DNA of 5,813 bases from Bacteroidetes bacterium UBA7688. Its GTDB lineage: Bacteria > Bacteroidota > Bacteroidia > Chitinophagales > Chitinophagaceae. Location: the NCBI GenBank assembly GCA_002482815.1, contig DLGS01000212.1, forward strand, positions 1-5,813, written 5' to 3'. This document shows positions 1 through 5,813 of the stretch, one piece after another (position 1 is the stretch's first letter; every line of letters begins with the position of its first letter). The position numbers were made by a program, and so were the translations under genes. A model generated the notes under the pieces. That model saw only the letters and a list, made by a program, of their open reading frames with translations, searched no databases and had not been told where the DNA came from.

Positions 1-654
1 ACCGATATTGGTACAGCTGCCAAAACCTTCTTTATCCATTTGGTTCACCATATTCACCACACGGTCTTTACGTTCAACATCACCCTGTGGCAAATAGGCA
101 AGATGCGCCACTTTTGCTGACAGGAACAACATAGCTGAGGCGTTAGGACAAGCCGCCACACATGCACCGCAACCGATACAAGCAGCTGCTGCAAATGCAT
201 CGTCAGCCTTCAACTTCTCAATTGGCAATGAGTTTGCATCCTGAGCGTTTCCTGTATTGACAGAAATATATCCACCAGCCTGAATGATCGAATCAAAAGA
301 ACTGCGGTTTACCACCAAGTCTTTTATCACAGGAAAAGCATCAGCACGCCATGGTTCTACGACAATTGTATCACCGTTTTTGTACTCACGCATGTGTAAT
401 TGACAAGTAGTATTATGCGTCCATGGGCCATGAGCACGGCCATTAATGTACATACTGCACATACCACAGATACCTTCACGACAATCGTGGTCGAATGCAA
501 CGGGTTCTTTACCTTCTGCAATCAACTGTTCGTTCAGCACGTCAAACATTTCCAGGAAGGACATTTCAGAAGAAATATCTTTTACCTGATACGTTTCAAA
601 ACGACCTGCAGTTTTTCCGTTTTTTTGTTTCCAGACCTTTAAGGTCAAATTCAT
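1..654 (-). CDS. sdhB: Succinate dehydrogenase iron-sulfur subunit SdhB (3' end cut by window edge)
   Basis: Iron-sulfur subunit of succinate:quinone oxidoreductase (complex II), carrying electrons from the FAD of SdhA to the membrane hemes of SdhC at the inner face of the cytoplasmic membrane. 218 residues are visible. The [2Fe-2S] ligands are Cys58, Cys63 and Cys66 (CREGICGMC) with Cys84 as likely fourth ligand. The second domain has CIGCGACVAACP (Cys159, 162, 165, 169) and Cys214 in GFGSCTNIG, where the window ends; the last two cluster cysteines and roughly 30 residues lie beyond the edge. From family knowledge, 159/162/165 plus a missing cysteine bind [4Fe-4S], and 169/214 plus a missing one bind [3Fe-4S]. 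The start at 654 gives MNLTFKVWKQKNG, which fits how the family begins; an in-frame ATG at 669 would add MEHYT and cannot be excluded. No Shine-Dalgarno sequence is visible for either. Last gene of sdhCAB, 54 bases after sdhA. Confidence 0.97.
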   Translation of the reverse strand, partial: MNLTLKVWKQKNGKTAGRFETYQVKDISSEMSFLEMFDVLNEQLIAEGKEPVAFDHDCREGICGMCSMYINGRAHGPWTHNTTCQLHMREYKNGDTIVVEPWRADAFPVIKDLVVNRSSFDSIIQAGGYISVNTGNAQDANSLPIEKLKADDAFAAAACIGCGACVAACPNASAMLFLSAKVAHLAYLPQGDVERKDRVVNMVNQMDKEGFGSCTNIG

Positions 655-669
655 TGTATAATGTTCCAT

Positions 670-685
670 AAAGAACGGTTTCTTT
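670..685 (-). other. Small hairpin just before the sdhB start
   Basis: AAAGAA (670-675) and TTCTTT (680-685) form a perfect 6-bp stem with a 4-base loop (CGGT on the plus strand). On the sdhAB messenger this sits directly against the ATG at 669 and 15 bases ahead of the ATG at 654, so if it folds it would disfavour starting at 669. The stem has only one G-C pair and may be chance in an A/T-rich spacer. No T-run follows it closely, so it does not look like a terminator. Confidence 0.25.
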
Positions 686-708
686 TTCTAAAAAATTGTT
701 TTCAAATC

Positions 709-2685
709 CTATTTGTATGAACGTGCACTTGGATGAACAACATCATAAACCAGGTCTTCTTTATGCAGTTCAAACTGGCTGTCTGCTTTGTATTCCCAGG
801 CTGCTACGTACATAAATTTATCATCATGACGTTCTGCTTCCCCTTCTTCTGTTTGGTGTTCTTCGCGGAAGTGACCACCACAGCTTTCTTCTCTGTTCAA
901 AGCATCCATACACATCAGCTCACCTAATTCGATAAAGTCAGCCACTCGGTTTGCTTTGTCCAGTTCAGGATTGTATTCATCAATATCACCGGGAATACGA
1001 ACATTGCTCCAGAATTCTTTTTTCAGGGCACGAATTTCTTCGATAGCTTCTTTCAAACCTTGAGCATTACGCGCCATTCCGCATTTGTCCCACATGATTT
1101 TGCCAAGGCGCTTATGCATGCTTTCCACGCTTTCAGTTCCTTTGATACTCATCAGTTTGTTGATGCGGTCTGCCACTTCTTTCTCTGCAGCCACAAACGC
1201 AGGATGGTCTGTTGGTATAGCTTTCGTGCGGATTTCATCAGCCAGATAGTTACCGATTGTGTAAGGAATAACAAAATATCCATCAGCAAGTCCTTGCATC
1301 AAAGCCGAAGCGCCAAGACGATTGGCACCATGGTCGCTAAAATTAGCTTCTCCCAAAGCATATAAGCCCGGAACGGTGGTCATCAATTCGTAATCTACCC
1401 ACAGGCCACCCATTGTATAATGCACAGCAGGATAAATACGCATCGGAACTTCGTACGGATTCTCACCGGTAATTTTCTCATACATTTCGAAAAGGTTACC
1501 GTATTTCGATTTCACCACTTCTTTACCCATACGGATAATTTCAGCTTCTGAAACATTGCTCAAACCTTGTTTACCCACTTCGATTTTACCATAACGGAGA
1601 ATGGCGGCTGCATAATCCAGGTATACGGCCTGTTTACTTGCGCCTACTCCATAACCAGCATCACAACGCTCTTTTGCTGCGCGGCTGGCCACATCACGGG
1701 GAACAAGGTTACCGAATGCCGGGTAACGACGCTCCAGGTAATAATCTCTTTCTTCTTCTGCTATTTCATTCGCTTTACGCGTATCATTTTGTTTTTTAGG
1801 TACCCAGATACGTCCGTCATTACGCAGTGATTCGGACATCAAAGTCAGTTTAGACTGATGATCACCTGAAACCGGAATACATGTAGGATGAATTTGTGTA
1901 AAACAAGGATTACCAAAAAATGCACCCTGTTTATGTGCTTTCCAGGCTGCTGTTACGTTACTTCCCATTGCATTGGTAGAAAGGTAGAACACGTTTCCGT
2001 AACCACCGGTACACAACAATACAGAATGACCAAAATGACGTTCCAACTCTCCTGAAACCAGATTACGGGCGATGATACCACGCGCTTTGCCATCTATTTT
2101 TACGATGTCCAGCATTTCGTGACGATTGTACATTGTCACATTACCCAAAGCAATCTGACGCTCCAGAGACTGGTAAGCACCAATCAGCAATTGCTGGCCG
2201 GTTTGACCTGCTGCATAGAATGTACGCTGAACCTGTGTTCCACCAAAAGAACGGTTGCTCAGCAAGCCACCATATTCGCGGGCAAAAGGAACACCCTGCG
2301 CCACACATTGGTCGATGATGTTGCCACTCACTTCGGCCAGACGATGAACGTTAGCTTCACGGGCGCGGTAGTCACCACCTTTGATGGTATCGTAGAAAAG
2401 ACGGTAAACACTGTCACCATCGTTTTGATAATTTTTTGCGGCATTAATACCACCCTGAGCAGCAATACTGTGCGCGCGGCGTGGACTATCCTGGAAACAA
2501 AATGCTTTTACTTTATAACCAAGCTCGCCCAAAGATGCTGCAGCAGAAGCGCCTGCCAATCCTGTACCAACGACAATGATTTCAATACTGCGTTTGTTGG
2601 CCGGGTTTACCAGCTTGCAGGTCGATTTATATTTTTCCCATTTGGTTGCTAATTCACCTTCTGGTATTCTATTATTAAGTGGCAT
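709..2685 (-). CDS. sdhA: Succinate dehydrogenase/fumarate reductase flavoprotein subunit SdhA
   Basis: Catalytic subunit that oxidises succinate to fumarate (reverse reaction in fumarate reductases) with covalently bound FAD, on the cytoplasmic side of the membrane. 658 residues, complete; longer than the E. coli SdhA (588) but usual for the Bacteroidota/di-heme type. Visible motifs: dinucleotide-binding GTGLAGASAAA at 40-50; AHSIAAQGGINAA at 71-83, with His72 as the expected covalent FAD attachment; TQIHPT (His266) and SESLRNDG (Glu285) in the substrate site; VPRDVASRA (Arg330, Arg335), where the family has its catalytic arginine; HYTMGG (His422); and NRLGASAL with Arg456, the usual substrate-carboxylate ligand. 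The helical C-terminal domain holds CGGHFREEHQ (602-611). All key residues are intact. Middle gene of sdhCAB, 50 bases after sdhC and 54 before sdhB; no promoter was seen in either gap. Start at 2685 puts the FAD domain at the normal distance; no Shine-Dalgarno sequence is evident. Confidence 0.98.
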   Translation of the reverse strand: MPLNNRIPEGELATKWEKYKSTCKLVNPANKRSIEIIVVGTGLAGASAAASLGELGYKVKAFCFQDSPRRAHSIAAQGGINAAKNYQNDGDSVYRLFYDTIKGGDYRAREANVHRLAEVSGNIIDQCVAQGVPFAREYGGLLSNRSFGGTQVQRTFYAAGQTGQQLLIGAYQSLERQIALGNVTMYNRHEMLDIVKIDGKARGIIARNLVSGELERHFGHSVLLCTGGYGNVFYLSTNAMGSNVTAAWKAHKQGAFFGNPCFTQIHPTCIPVSGDHQSKLTLMSESLRNDGRIWVPKKQNDTRKANEIAEEERDYYLERRYPAFGNLVPRDVASRAAKERCDAGYGVGASKQAVYLDYAAAILRYGKIEVGKQGLSNVSEAEIIRMGKEVVKSKYGNLFEMYEKITGENPYEVPMRIYPAVHYTMGGLWVDYELMTTVPGLYALGEANFSDHGANRLGASALMQGLADGYFVIPYTIGNYLADEIRTKAIPTDHPAFVAAEKEVADRINKLMSIKGTESVESMHKRLGKIMWDKCGMARNAQGLKEAIEEIRALKKEFWSNVRIPGDIDEYNPELDKANRVADFIELGELMCMDALNREESCGGHFREEHQTEEGEAERHDDKFMYVAAWEYKADSQFELHKEDLVYDVVHPSARSYK

Positions 2686-2716
2686 ATTCTGAATAATTTT
2701 TCAAGAAATTTTGTTC

Positions 2717-2750
2717 AAAAAAATAAGAGTACTTCTTATCCTAAAAGGAT
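2717..2750 (-). other. Paired small hairpins with T-run at the sdhC stop codon
   Basis: On the transcribed strand, ATCCT-TTT-AGGAT (2750 to 2738) is followed by ATAAGA-AGTAC-TCTTAT (2739 to 2723, sharing two bases) and a run of seven T (2723 to 2717). The second hairpin plus T-run has the shape of an intrinsic terminator, but its 6-bp stem is almost all A-T and should be weak. It lies over the sdhC stop and before sdhA, so it could at most cause partial read-through control, or define an RNA end between sdhC and sdhA. It could equally be chance in an AT-rich spacer. Confidence 0.25.
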
Positions 2751-3410
2751 ATTAAAGTGGAATGCAATCGGCATCAGGGCAAACATAAGGGTCACGATGA
2801 TGGAGAAAGCGATACCTGCATTGCGAATCATCGATTTATATTTGCTGGTTCCCATTCCCAGGGTTTGAAATGCAGAATAAAAACCATGTACAAGATGAAA
2901 GCACAATGAAGCACAACCTAAAACATACAGTGCGACAACGATTGGATTTTGAAATACAATTTGCATTTTTTCGTACAAATCGATTTCTTCTCCTGTTTGA
3001 AATTGATTGGCACGGTTTGGAATCCAGAAATGAGCCGTATGCATAATCAGGAACAACAATACTAAAGTACCAAGCAATCCCATTGAACGGCTATACCATT
3101 TGCTGGTGGCGTTGCCGGCTTTTACGGCATAACGACCGGCAGAACGTTTTTTAGCATTTTGGCTCCAGAGCATTAATCCCTGAACAATATGCAGGAAAAA
3201 ACCAATCACAAGACCAATTTCTGCAAGACGTGTGAGTGCATTAGTACCCATAAAATGTGCTCCGGCAAGGAATTTCTCCCGGCCATCCGGCAAGAAAATC
3301 TGAGCATTCAGGTAAACGTGAATCACCAAGAAAACGATGAGAAACAAGCCGGTAAAAGCCATTACTAATTTTTTACCGACAGAAGAGGTGAAATGTTGCT
3401 TCCAAGTCAT
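2736..3410 (-). CDS. sdhC: Succinate dehydrogenase cytochrome b subunit SdhC (b558 type, di-heme)
   Basis: Membrane anchor and quinone-reacting subunit of complex II, handing electrons from SdhB through two b hemes to quinone. 224 residues with about five membrane helices (roughly 13-33, 62-82, 109-129, 153-175, 197-218), the plan of single-subunit anchors such as those of Bacillus SdhC and Wolinella FrdC; no sdhD is present or needed. Heme-ligand candidates, one per helix, are His31, His74, His124 (or His127) and His172 (or His175). The start at 3410 (MTWKQHFTSSVGKK) fits the family N-terminus. An open frame continues to a TTG at 3455, but those codons overlap the -7 box of the predicted promoter (3453-3460), so they should not lie on the messenger. 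First gene of the operon, divergent from lgt. No Shine-Dalgarno sequence; the leader is A/T-rich, as usual in this phylum. Confidence 0.96.
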   Translation of the reverse strand: MTWKQHFTSSVGKKLVMAFTGLFLIVFLVIHVYLNAQIFLPDGREKFLAGAHFMGTNALTRLAEIGLVIGFFLHIVQGLMLWSQNAKKRSAGRYAVKAGNATSKWYSRSMGLLGTLVLLFLIMHTAHFWIPNRANQFQTGEEIDLYEKMQIVFQNPIVVALYVLGCASLCFHLVHGFYSAFQTLGMGTSKYKSMIRNAGIAFSIIVTLMFALMPIAFHFNILLG

Positions 3411-3452
3411 AATACTGAAAAGTACTTTTGTAACAGTTTTGTAAAATTTTTG

Positions 3453-3483
3453 CAAATATAATTGTCAGGAGCGGTATTGTCAA
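3453..3483 (-). promoter_or_regulatory. Bacteroidota-type promoter for sdhCAB
   Basis: On the minus strand, TATATTTG (3460 to 3453) matches the Bacteroidota -7 consensus TAnnTTTG at every fixed base. A TTG (3483 to 3481, within TTTG from 3484) lies 20 bases upstream, as expected for the -33 box of the major sigma factor in this phylum. Transcription would start near 3446, giving a leader of about 35 bases to the sdhC ATG at 3410. It is the best promoter match seen in the gap and is placed and oriented for the whole operon. Confidence 0.75.
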
Positions 3484-3562
3484 ACGAATAATATCAATTT
3501 AGCAAGATATAGTCATAGAAAATTAAATTAACTATTTCGATTACTTTATCATAATTAGGAAA

Positions 3563-3591
3563 TTGCCTTTCAGGTGCATTGCTTATTTTCG
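3563..3591 (+). promoter_or_regulatory. Candidate promoter for lgt
   Basis: TTG at 3563-3565, an 18-base spacer, then TATTTTCG at 3584-3591, one fixed base off the Bacteroidota -7 consensus TAnnTTTG. The predicted start near 3598 leaves about 28 bases of leader to the lgt ATG. The position is right, but the match is imperfect and short boxes arise easily in AT-rich DNA. The rest of the intergenic region (about 3485-3562) is A/T-rich, with no repeat or other recognisable site seen. Confidence 0.4.
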
Positions 3592-3625
3592 CTGCGCAAA
3601 AATTTTCAACTCTTAAACTGAGCTT

Positions 3626-4729
3626 ATGTATCCTGACTTTCAATATCTTTTCCAAAGCCTGTTCAACTCGCCGATGCCGGAATGGCTTGGAATCTTCAAA
3701 ACTTTTGGTTTCCTGATGGCGTTGGCTTTCATTGCAGGCCTGATGTTTATCAGTGCAGAGATGAAACGGAAAGAAAGGGATGGCCTGTTAATCCCTGTAG
3801 AAGGTGACATCGAATATATAGACAAAGCAACCAAGCAGAAAGTAAAAAGAAAAGGCCTGATTTATCCACACGAAAGAGTGAGCACCATTTTGATGATTGC
3901 TGCGGTAGGCGGACTTGTTGGGGCAAAAATTTTCAATGCGCTGGAAACATGGGATGATTTTATAGTGGATCCAATTGGCAGTCTTTTTTCGCGCAGCGGT
4001 CTCACCTTCTATGGCGGACTGATAACGGCAACTGTTTTGCTCTTTTTCTATGCCAGAAAATATAAAATACCGTTTGCTGTGTTGTGCGATTGTGCTGCAC
4101 CAAGTTTAATACTGGCGTATGGAATTGGTCGTTTAGGCTGTCATTTTTCCGGCGATGGCGATTGGGGAATTTTCAACAGTGCTTATATTTCCGATGCCTC
4201 AGGACAATTGGTAGCCGCAACAAAAGACCAGTTTCAGACTGTAGTGCAAACTTTCCCGGATTGGTTTGCCCGATACACCGGTTCGAAAAACATGCAGGAC
4301 TTCGCAAACATTCCGCACGCTTATGTACCTGCACCCGGATGGCTGCCCAATTGGTTTCTGGGAATGAACTATGCGCATAATGTGAATAATGAAGGGATTG
4401 CTATTGCGGGCGATATGGGGAATTATTCCAGAGTTTTACCGGTAAGCGTTTTCCCGACGGCTTTGTACGAAGCGATTGTTTGTATTGGCGTCCTTTTCCC
4501 ATTCCTGTGGCTTATCCGCAAACGCCTCAACCAACCGCTTCATTTATTCGGTGTTTATCTTATTATTAATGGCCTTGAGCGATTTACCATCGAAAAAATA
4601 AGGGTAAACTATAAATACGATTGGGGCTTTATGCACCCTACACAAGCTGAAATTATTTCTACATGCCTTATCCTGATTGGTATCGGTATTTTACTATTCT
4701 ATAAAAAGAGAAATGTGGCGACCACTTAA
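3626..4729 (+). CDS. lgt: Prolipoprotein diacylglyceryl transferase Lgt (long, divergent form)
   Basis: Inner-membrane enzyme that moves diacylglycerol from phosphatidylglycerol to the lipobox cysteine of prelipoproteins, the first step of lipoprotein maturation. 367 residues against about 260-290 for most Lgt proteins. Family marks: GGLVGAKIFN (95-104); LTFYGGLI (126-133), equivalent to the E. coli HGG motif but with Tyr129 for His103; GRLGCHFSGDGDWG (168-181), with Arg169 matching E. coli Arg143 but the usual signature asparagines replaced; PTALYE (277-282); and ERFTIEKIR (318-326), with Arg319 and Glu323 matching Arg239 and Glu243. Hydrophobic helices occur near 22-44, 87-105, 127-143, 150-168, 284-297, 305-320 and 341-358. 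Extra length is in a charged loop (about 46-85) and a long loop (about 183-270). The altered motifs look like a Bacteroidota variant, not decay, since the frame is intact. Single-gene unit, divergent from sdhC, ending at a strong terminator. No clear Shine-Dalgarno sequence. Confidence 0.92.
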   Translation: MYPDFQYLFQSLFNSPMPEWLGIFKTFGFLMALAFIAGLMFISAEMKRKERDGLLIPVEGDIEYIDKATKQKVKRKGLIYPHERVSTILMIAAVGGLVGAKIFNALETWDDFIVDPIGSLFSRSGLTFYGGLITATVLLFFYARKYKIPFAVLCDCAAPSLILAYGIGRLGCHFSGDGDWGIFNSAYISDASGQLVAATKDQFQTVVQTFPDWFARYTGSKNMQDFANIPHAYVPAPGWLPNWFLGMNYAHNVNNEGIAIAGDMGNYSRVLPVSVFPTALYEAIVCIGVLFPFLWLIRKRLNQPLHLFGVYLIINGLERFTIEKIRVNYKYDWGFMHPTQAEIISTCLILIGIGILLFYKKRNVATT

Positions 4730-4745
4730 ATTACTGCATATTTCA

Positions 4746-4784
4746 AAAAATAAAAACCACCTCAGTGAGGTGGTTTTTATTTTT
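4746..4784. terminator. Bidirectional intrinsic terminator between lgt and the BI-1 family gene
   Basis: A perfect 19-bp inverted repeat centred on G4765: the left arm (4746-4764) reads A-rich then CCACCTCA, and the right arm (4766-4784) is its exact complement. As RNA it would fold as a GC-rich core CCACCTC/GAGGTGG with a 3-base loop (AGT), flanked by A-tract and U-tract. Because of the symmetry it ends in a T-run on either strand, so it can stop both lgt (stop at 4729) and the convergent gene ending at 4799. Confidence 0.92.
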
Positions 4785-4798
4785 ACTGCTTTTCATTC

Positions 4799-5560
4799 TT
4801 AATCTTTACGACCGCCAAATAAGCGTAGCAACAACAGGAAAATATTAATGAAATCGAGGTACAAAGTAAGCGCTCCGAGGATGCCCAGCTTTTTACCATC
4901 TGCTTCAGATATTTCGCCATATTCTACGCCGGCTCCAATGTTTTTCAATTTCTGTACGTCATAAGCTGTAAGACCTGTAAACACAGCCACACCAATTACG
5001 CTGATAAGATAACCCATGGTGTCGCTTTTCAGGAACATATTAATCAGCATTGCCACAACAATACCAATCAATCCCATTGTAAGGATACGCCCAAAAGAAG
5101 TCAAATCCTTTTTAGTCGTGTATCCCATCACTGCCATAATACCAAACATAGCTGCGGCAGATGCAAAACAAGCAATAACCGAACTTGACGTATAGGTCAG
5201 AAGGATGAAACTAAAACTGATGCCATTGATAGCAGCGTATGCCATAAATAAACCGATTAAAGCAACTGCAGATAAACGCTGAAAAGCAAAGCTCATTATC
5301 ATAACAAAACCCAACGGGGCAAACATTACAGCATAACCCAGCATATTTAATTTGGCGCCACCGGTCACCGGATTAACAGAATACAGGTATTGCATTAATG
5401 CAGGGCTGTTTGCAAATAATAAAGCAAAGATTGTTGAAACACCCAATGCTGCAAACATCCACATAAATACATTGGCAATGTAAGTAGAAGATAAAGTGCC
5501 GGTCGCATTGACCGTTGTGCTTTCGATTTTGTAATTCGTGAAATTTTGATTGTTGTTCAT
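4799..5560 (-). CDS. Bax inhibitor-1/YccA family membrane protein
   Basis: Integral membrane protein of the BI-1/TMBIM superfamily. Bacterial members include E. coli YccA, which binds and restrains the FtsH protease, and Bacillus YetJ, a pH-sensitive calcium leak channel; which role applies here cannot be told from sequence. 253 residues with a polar N-terminal tail (1-28) and about seven hydrophobic segments (near 29-50, 72-93, 97-121, 127-147, 157-177, 182-200, 228-248). Two conserved membrane aspartates are present: Asp201 in GLTAYDVQKLK, and Asp236 in LYLDFINIF, matching the YetJ Asp171/Asp195 pair. The end, LLRLFGGRKD, is typical of bacterial members. The start at 5560 (MNNNQNFTNY) is the only reasonable ATG before the first helix. 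It lies 66 bases downstream of pruA on the same strand, with no convincing promoter or terminator between, so co-transcription is possible. Confidence 0.93.
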   Translation of the reverse strand: MNNNQNFTNYKIESTTVNATGTLSSTYIANVFMWMFAALGVSTIFALLFANSPALMQYLYSVNPVTGGAKLNMLGYAVMFAPLGFVMIMSFAFQRLSAVALIGLFMAYAAINGISFSFILLTYTSSSVIACFASAAAMFGIMAVMGYTTKKDLTSFGRILTMGLIGIVVAMLINMFLKSDTMGYLISVIGVAVFTGLTAYDVQKLKNIGAGVEYGEISEADGKKLGILGALTLYLDFINIFLLLLRLFGGRKD

Positions 5561-5626
5561 TATTCTGTTTGTGTTTTATTCTTCCGTAAAATTAAACATT
5601 TCCAATACTCACTTTTGTTAAAAATC

Positions 5627-5813
5627 CTAATCTTCCTGATGGAATGGGTAACGGTAATTTTCAACCGGCACATAGGTTTCTTTAATTGTGCGGAAACTCA
5701 ACCAGCGATATAAGTTCAAGGGAGCACCTGCTTTATCGTTGGTACCCGAAGCGCGTGCACCACCAAAAGGTTGCTGACCCACAACGGCACCTGTTGGTTT
5801 ATCGTTGATGTAG
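5627..5813 (-). CDS. pruA: 1-pyrroline-5-carboxylate dehydrogenase, C-terminal end (5' part outside window)
   Basis: The last 61 codons and a TAG stop (5627-5629) of an aldehyde dehydrogenase superfamily protein. The visible end begins YINDKPTGAVVGQQPFGGAR and continues ASGTNDKAGAPLNLYRW, then ends in YRYPFHQED. PFGGxxxSG is the general aldehyde dehydrogenase C-terminal motif, and GTNDKAGAPLNL with a following RTIKE and YRYP close is characteristic of the delta-1-pyrroline-5-carboxylate (glutamate gamma-semialdehyde) dehydrogenase branch (PruA/RocA), which oxidises glutamate semialdehyde to glutamate with NAD+ in proline breakdown. The catalytic cysteine, the general-base glutamate and most of the NAD-binding domain lie beyond the right edge, so whether this is a stand-alone enzyme or part of a larger protein cannot be told here. 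Upstream neighbour of the BI-1 gene on the same strand. Confidence 0.93.
   Translation of the reverse strand, partial: YINDKPTGAVVGQQPFGGARASGTNDKAGAPLNLYRWLSFRTIKETYVPVENYRYPFHQED

Noticed and set aside
400..642. An 80-codon plus-strand open frame opposite sdhB
   Set aside because: Fully inside sdhB on the other strand, with no recognisable motif; the sdhB reading shows all expected iron-sulfur cysteines.
2119..2652. A 177-codon open frame on the plus strand opposite the start of sdhA
   Set aside because: It lies wholly antisense to an intact, highly conserved flavoprotein gene, its translation is rich in Thr/Cys/Ile/Val with no recognisable domain, and no promoter or start signal was seen. 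It is a shadow of sdhA codon use.
3411..3455. N-terminal extension of SdhC to a TTG at 3455
   Set aside because: The codons overlap the predicted promoter -7 box, and the family starts at MTWKQHFTSS or similar, so the ATG at 3410 was used.
5561..5626. A separate promoter for the BI-1 gene (TAATTTTA on the minus strand)
   Set aside because: It misses the final G of TAnnTTTG and has no TTG at the right distance upstream; not good enough to annotate.
1..5813. A new defence, mobile or biosynthetic system
   Set aside because: All genes belong to well-known housekeeping families, the gaps are short, and no direct repeats, att-like sites, transposase fragments or structured RNA genes were seen.

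Overview
This is a stretch of ordinary housekeeping chromosome from a member of the Bacteroidota, most likely from the Chitinophagaceae/Sphingobacteriales side of the phylum; the family-level placement is an inference from protein style. The reasons for the phylum call are: succinate dehydrogenase encoded as a three-gene set sdhC-sdhA-sdhB with a single di-heme cytochrome b subunit; start codons without clear Shine-Dalgarno sequences; promoter-like boxes of the Bacteroidota type (TTG, about 18-20 bases, then TAnnTTTG); and an AT-leaning composition. No mobile element, tRNA, rRNA, CRISPR array or sign of horizontal transfer was seen.

Layout. The left 60% (positions 1-3410, minus strand) is the succinate dehydrogenase operon, read right to left as sdhC (cytochrome b membrane anchor), sdhA (flavoprotein) and sdhB (iron-sulfur protein, cut by the left edge about 30 residues before its expected end). 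A well-matched Bacteroidota promoter (3453-3483) drives it and also settles the sdhC start at 3410. A 215-base intergenic region separates sdhC from the divergent lgt gene (3626-4729, plus strand), which encodes a long, clade-type prolipoprotein diacylglyceryl transferase with a weaker candidate promoter in front. A perfect 19-bp inverted repeat (4746-4784) forms a two-way terminator between lgt and the convergent gene at 4799-5560, a Bax inhibitor-1/YccA-family membrane protein. Upstream of that gene, on the same strand, lies the last 61 codons of pruA (1-pyrroline-5-carboxylate dehydrogenase), cut by the right edge.

How the genes work together. SdhCAB oxidises succinate and passes electrons through FAD, three iron-sulfur clusters and two b hemes to the quinone pool (menaquinone in this phylum). 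PruA makes glutamate from proline breakdown, which can feed the TCA cycle and so eventually SDH, but the two loci are separate transcription units. Lgt performs the first step of lipoprotein maturation and has no evident functional link to its neighbours.

No new biological system was found. The points most worth a second look are the altered conserved residues and enlarged loops of Lgt (Tyr where the classical enzyme has the His of its HGG motif, and GRLGCHFSGDGDWG in place of the usual GRxGNFxNxExxG signature), probably a clade feature, and the overlap of the sdh promoter with a misleading upstream TTG start.
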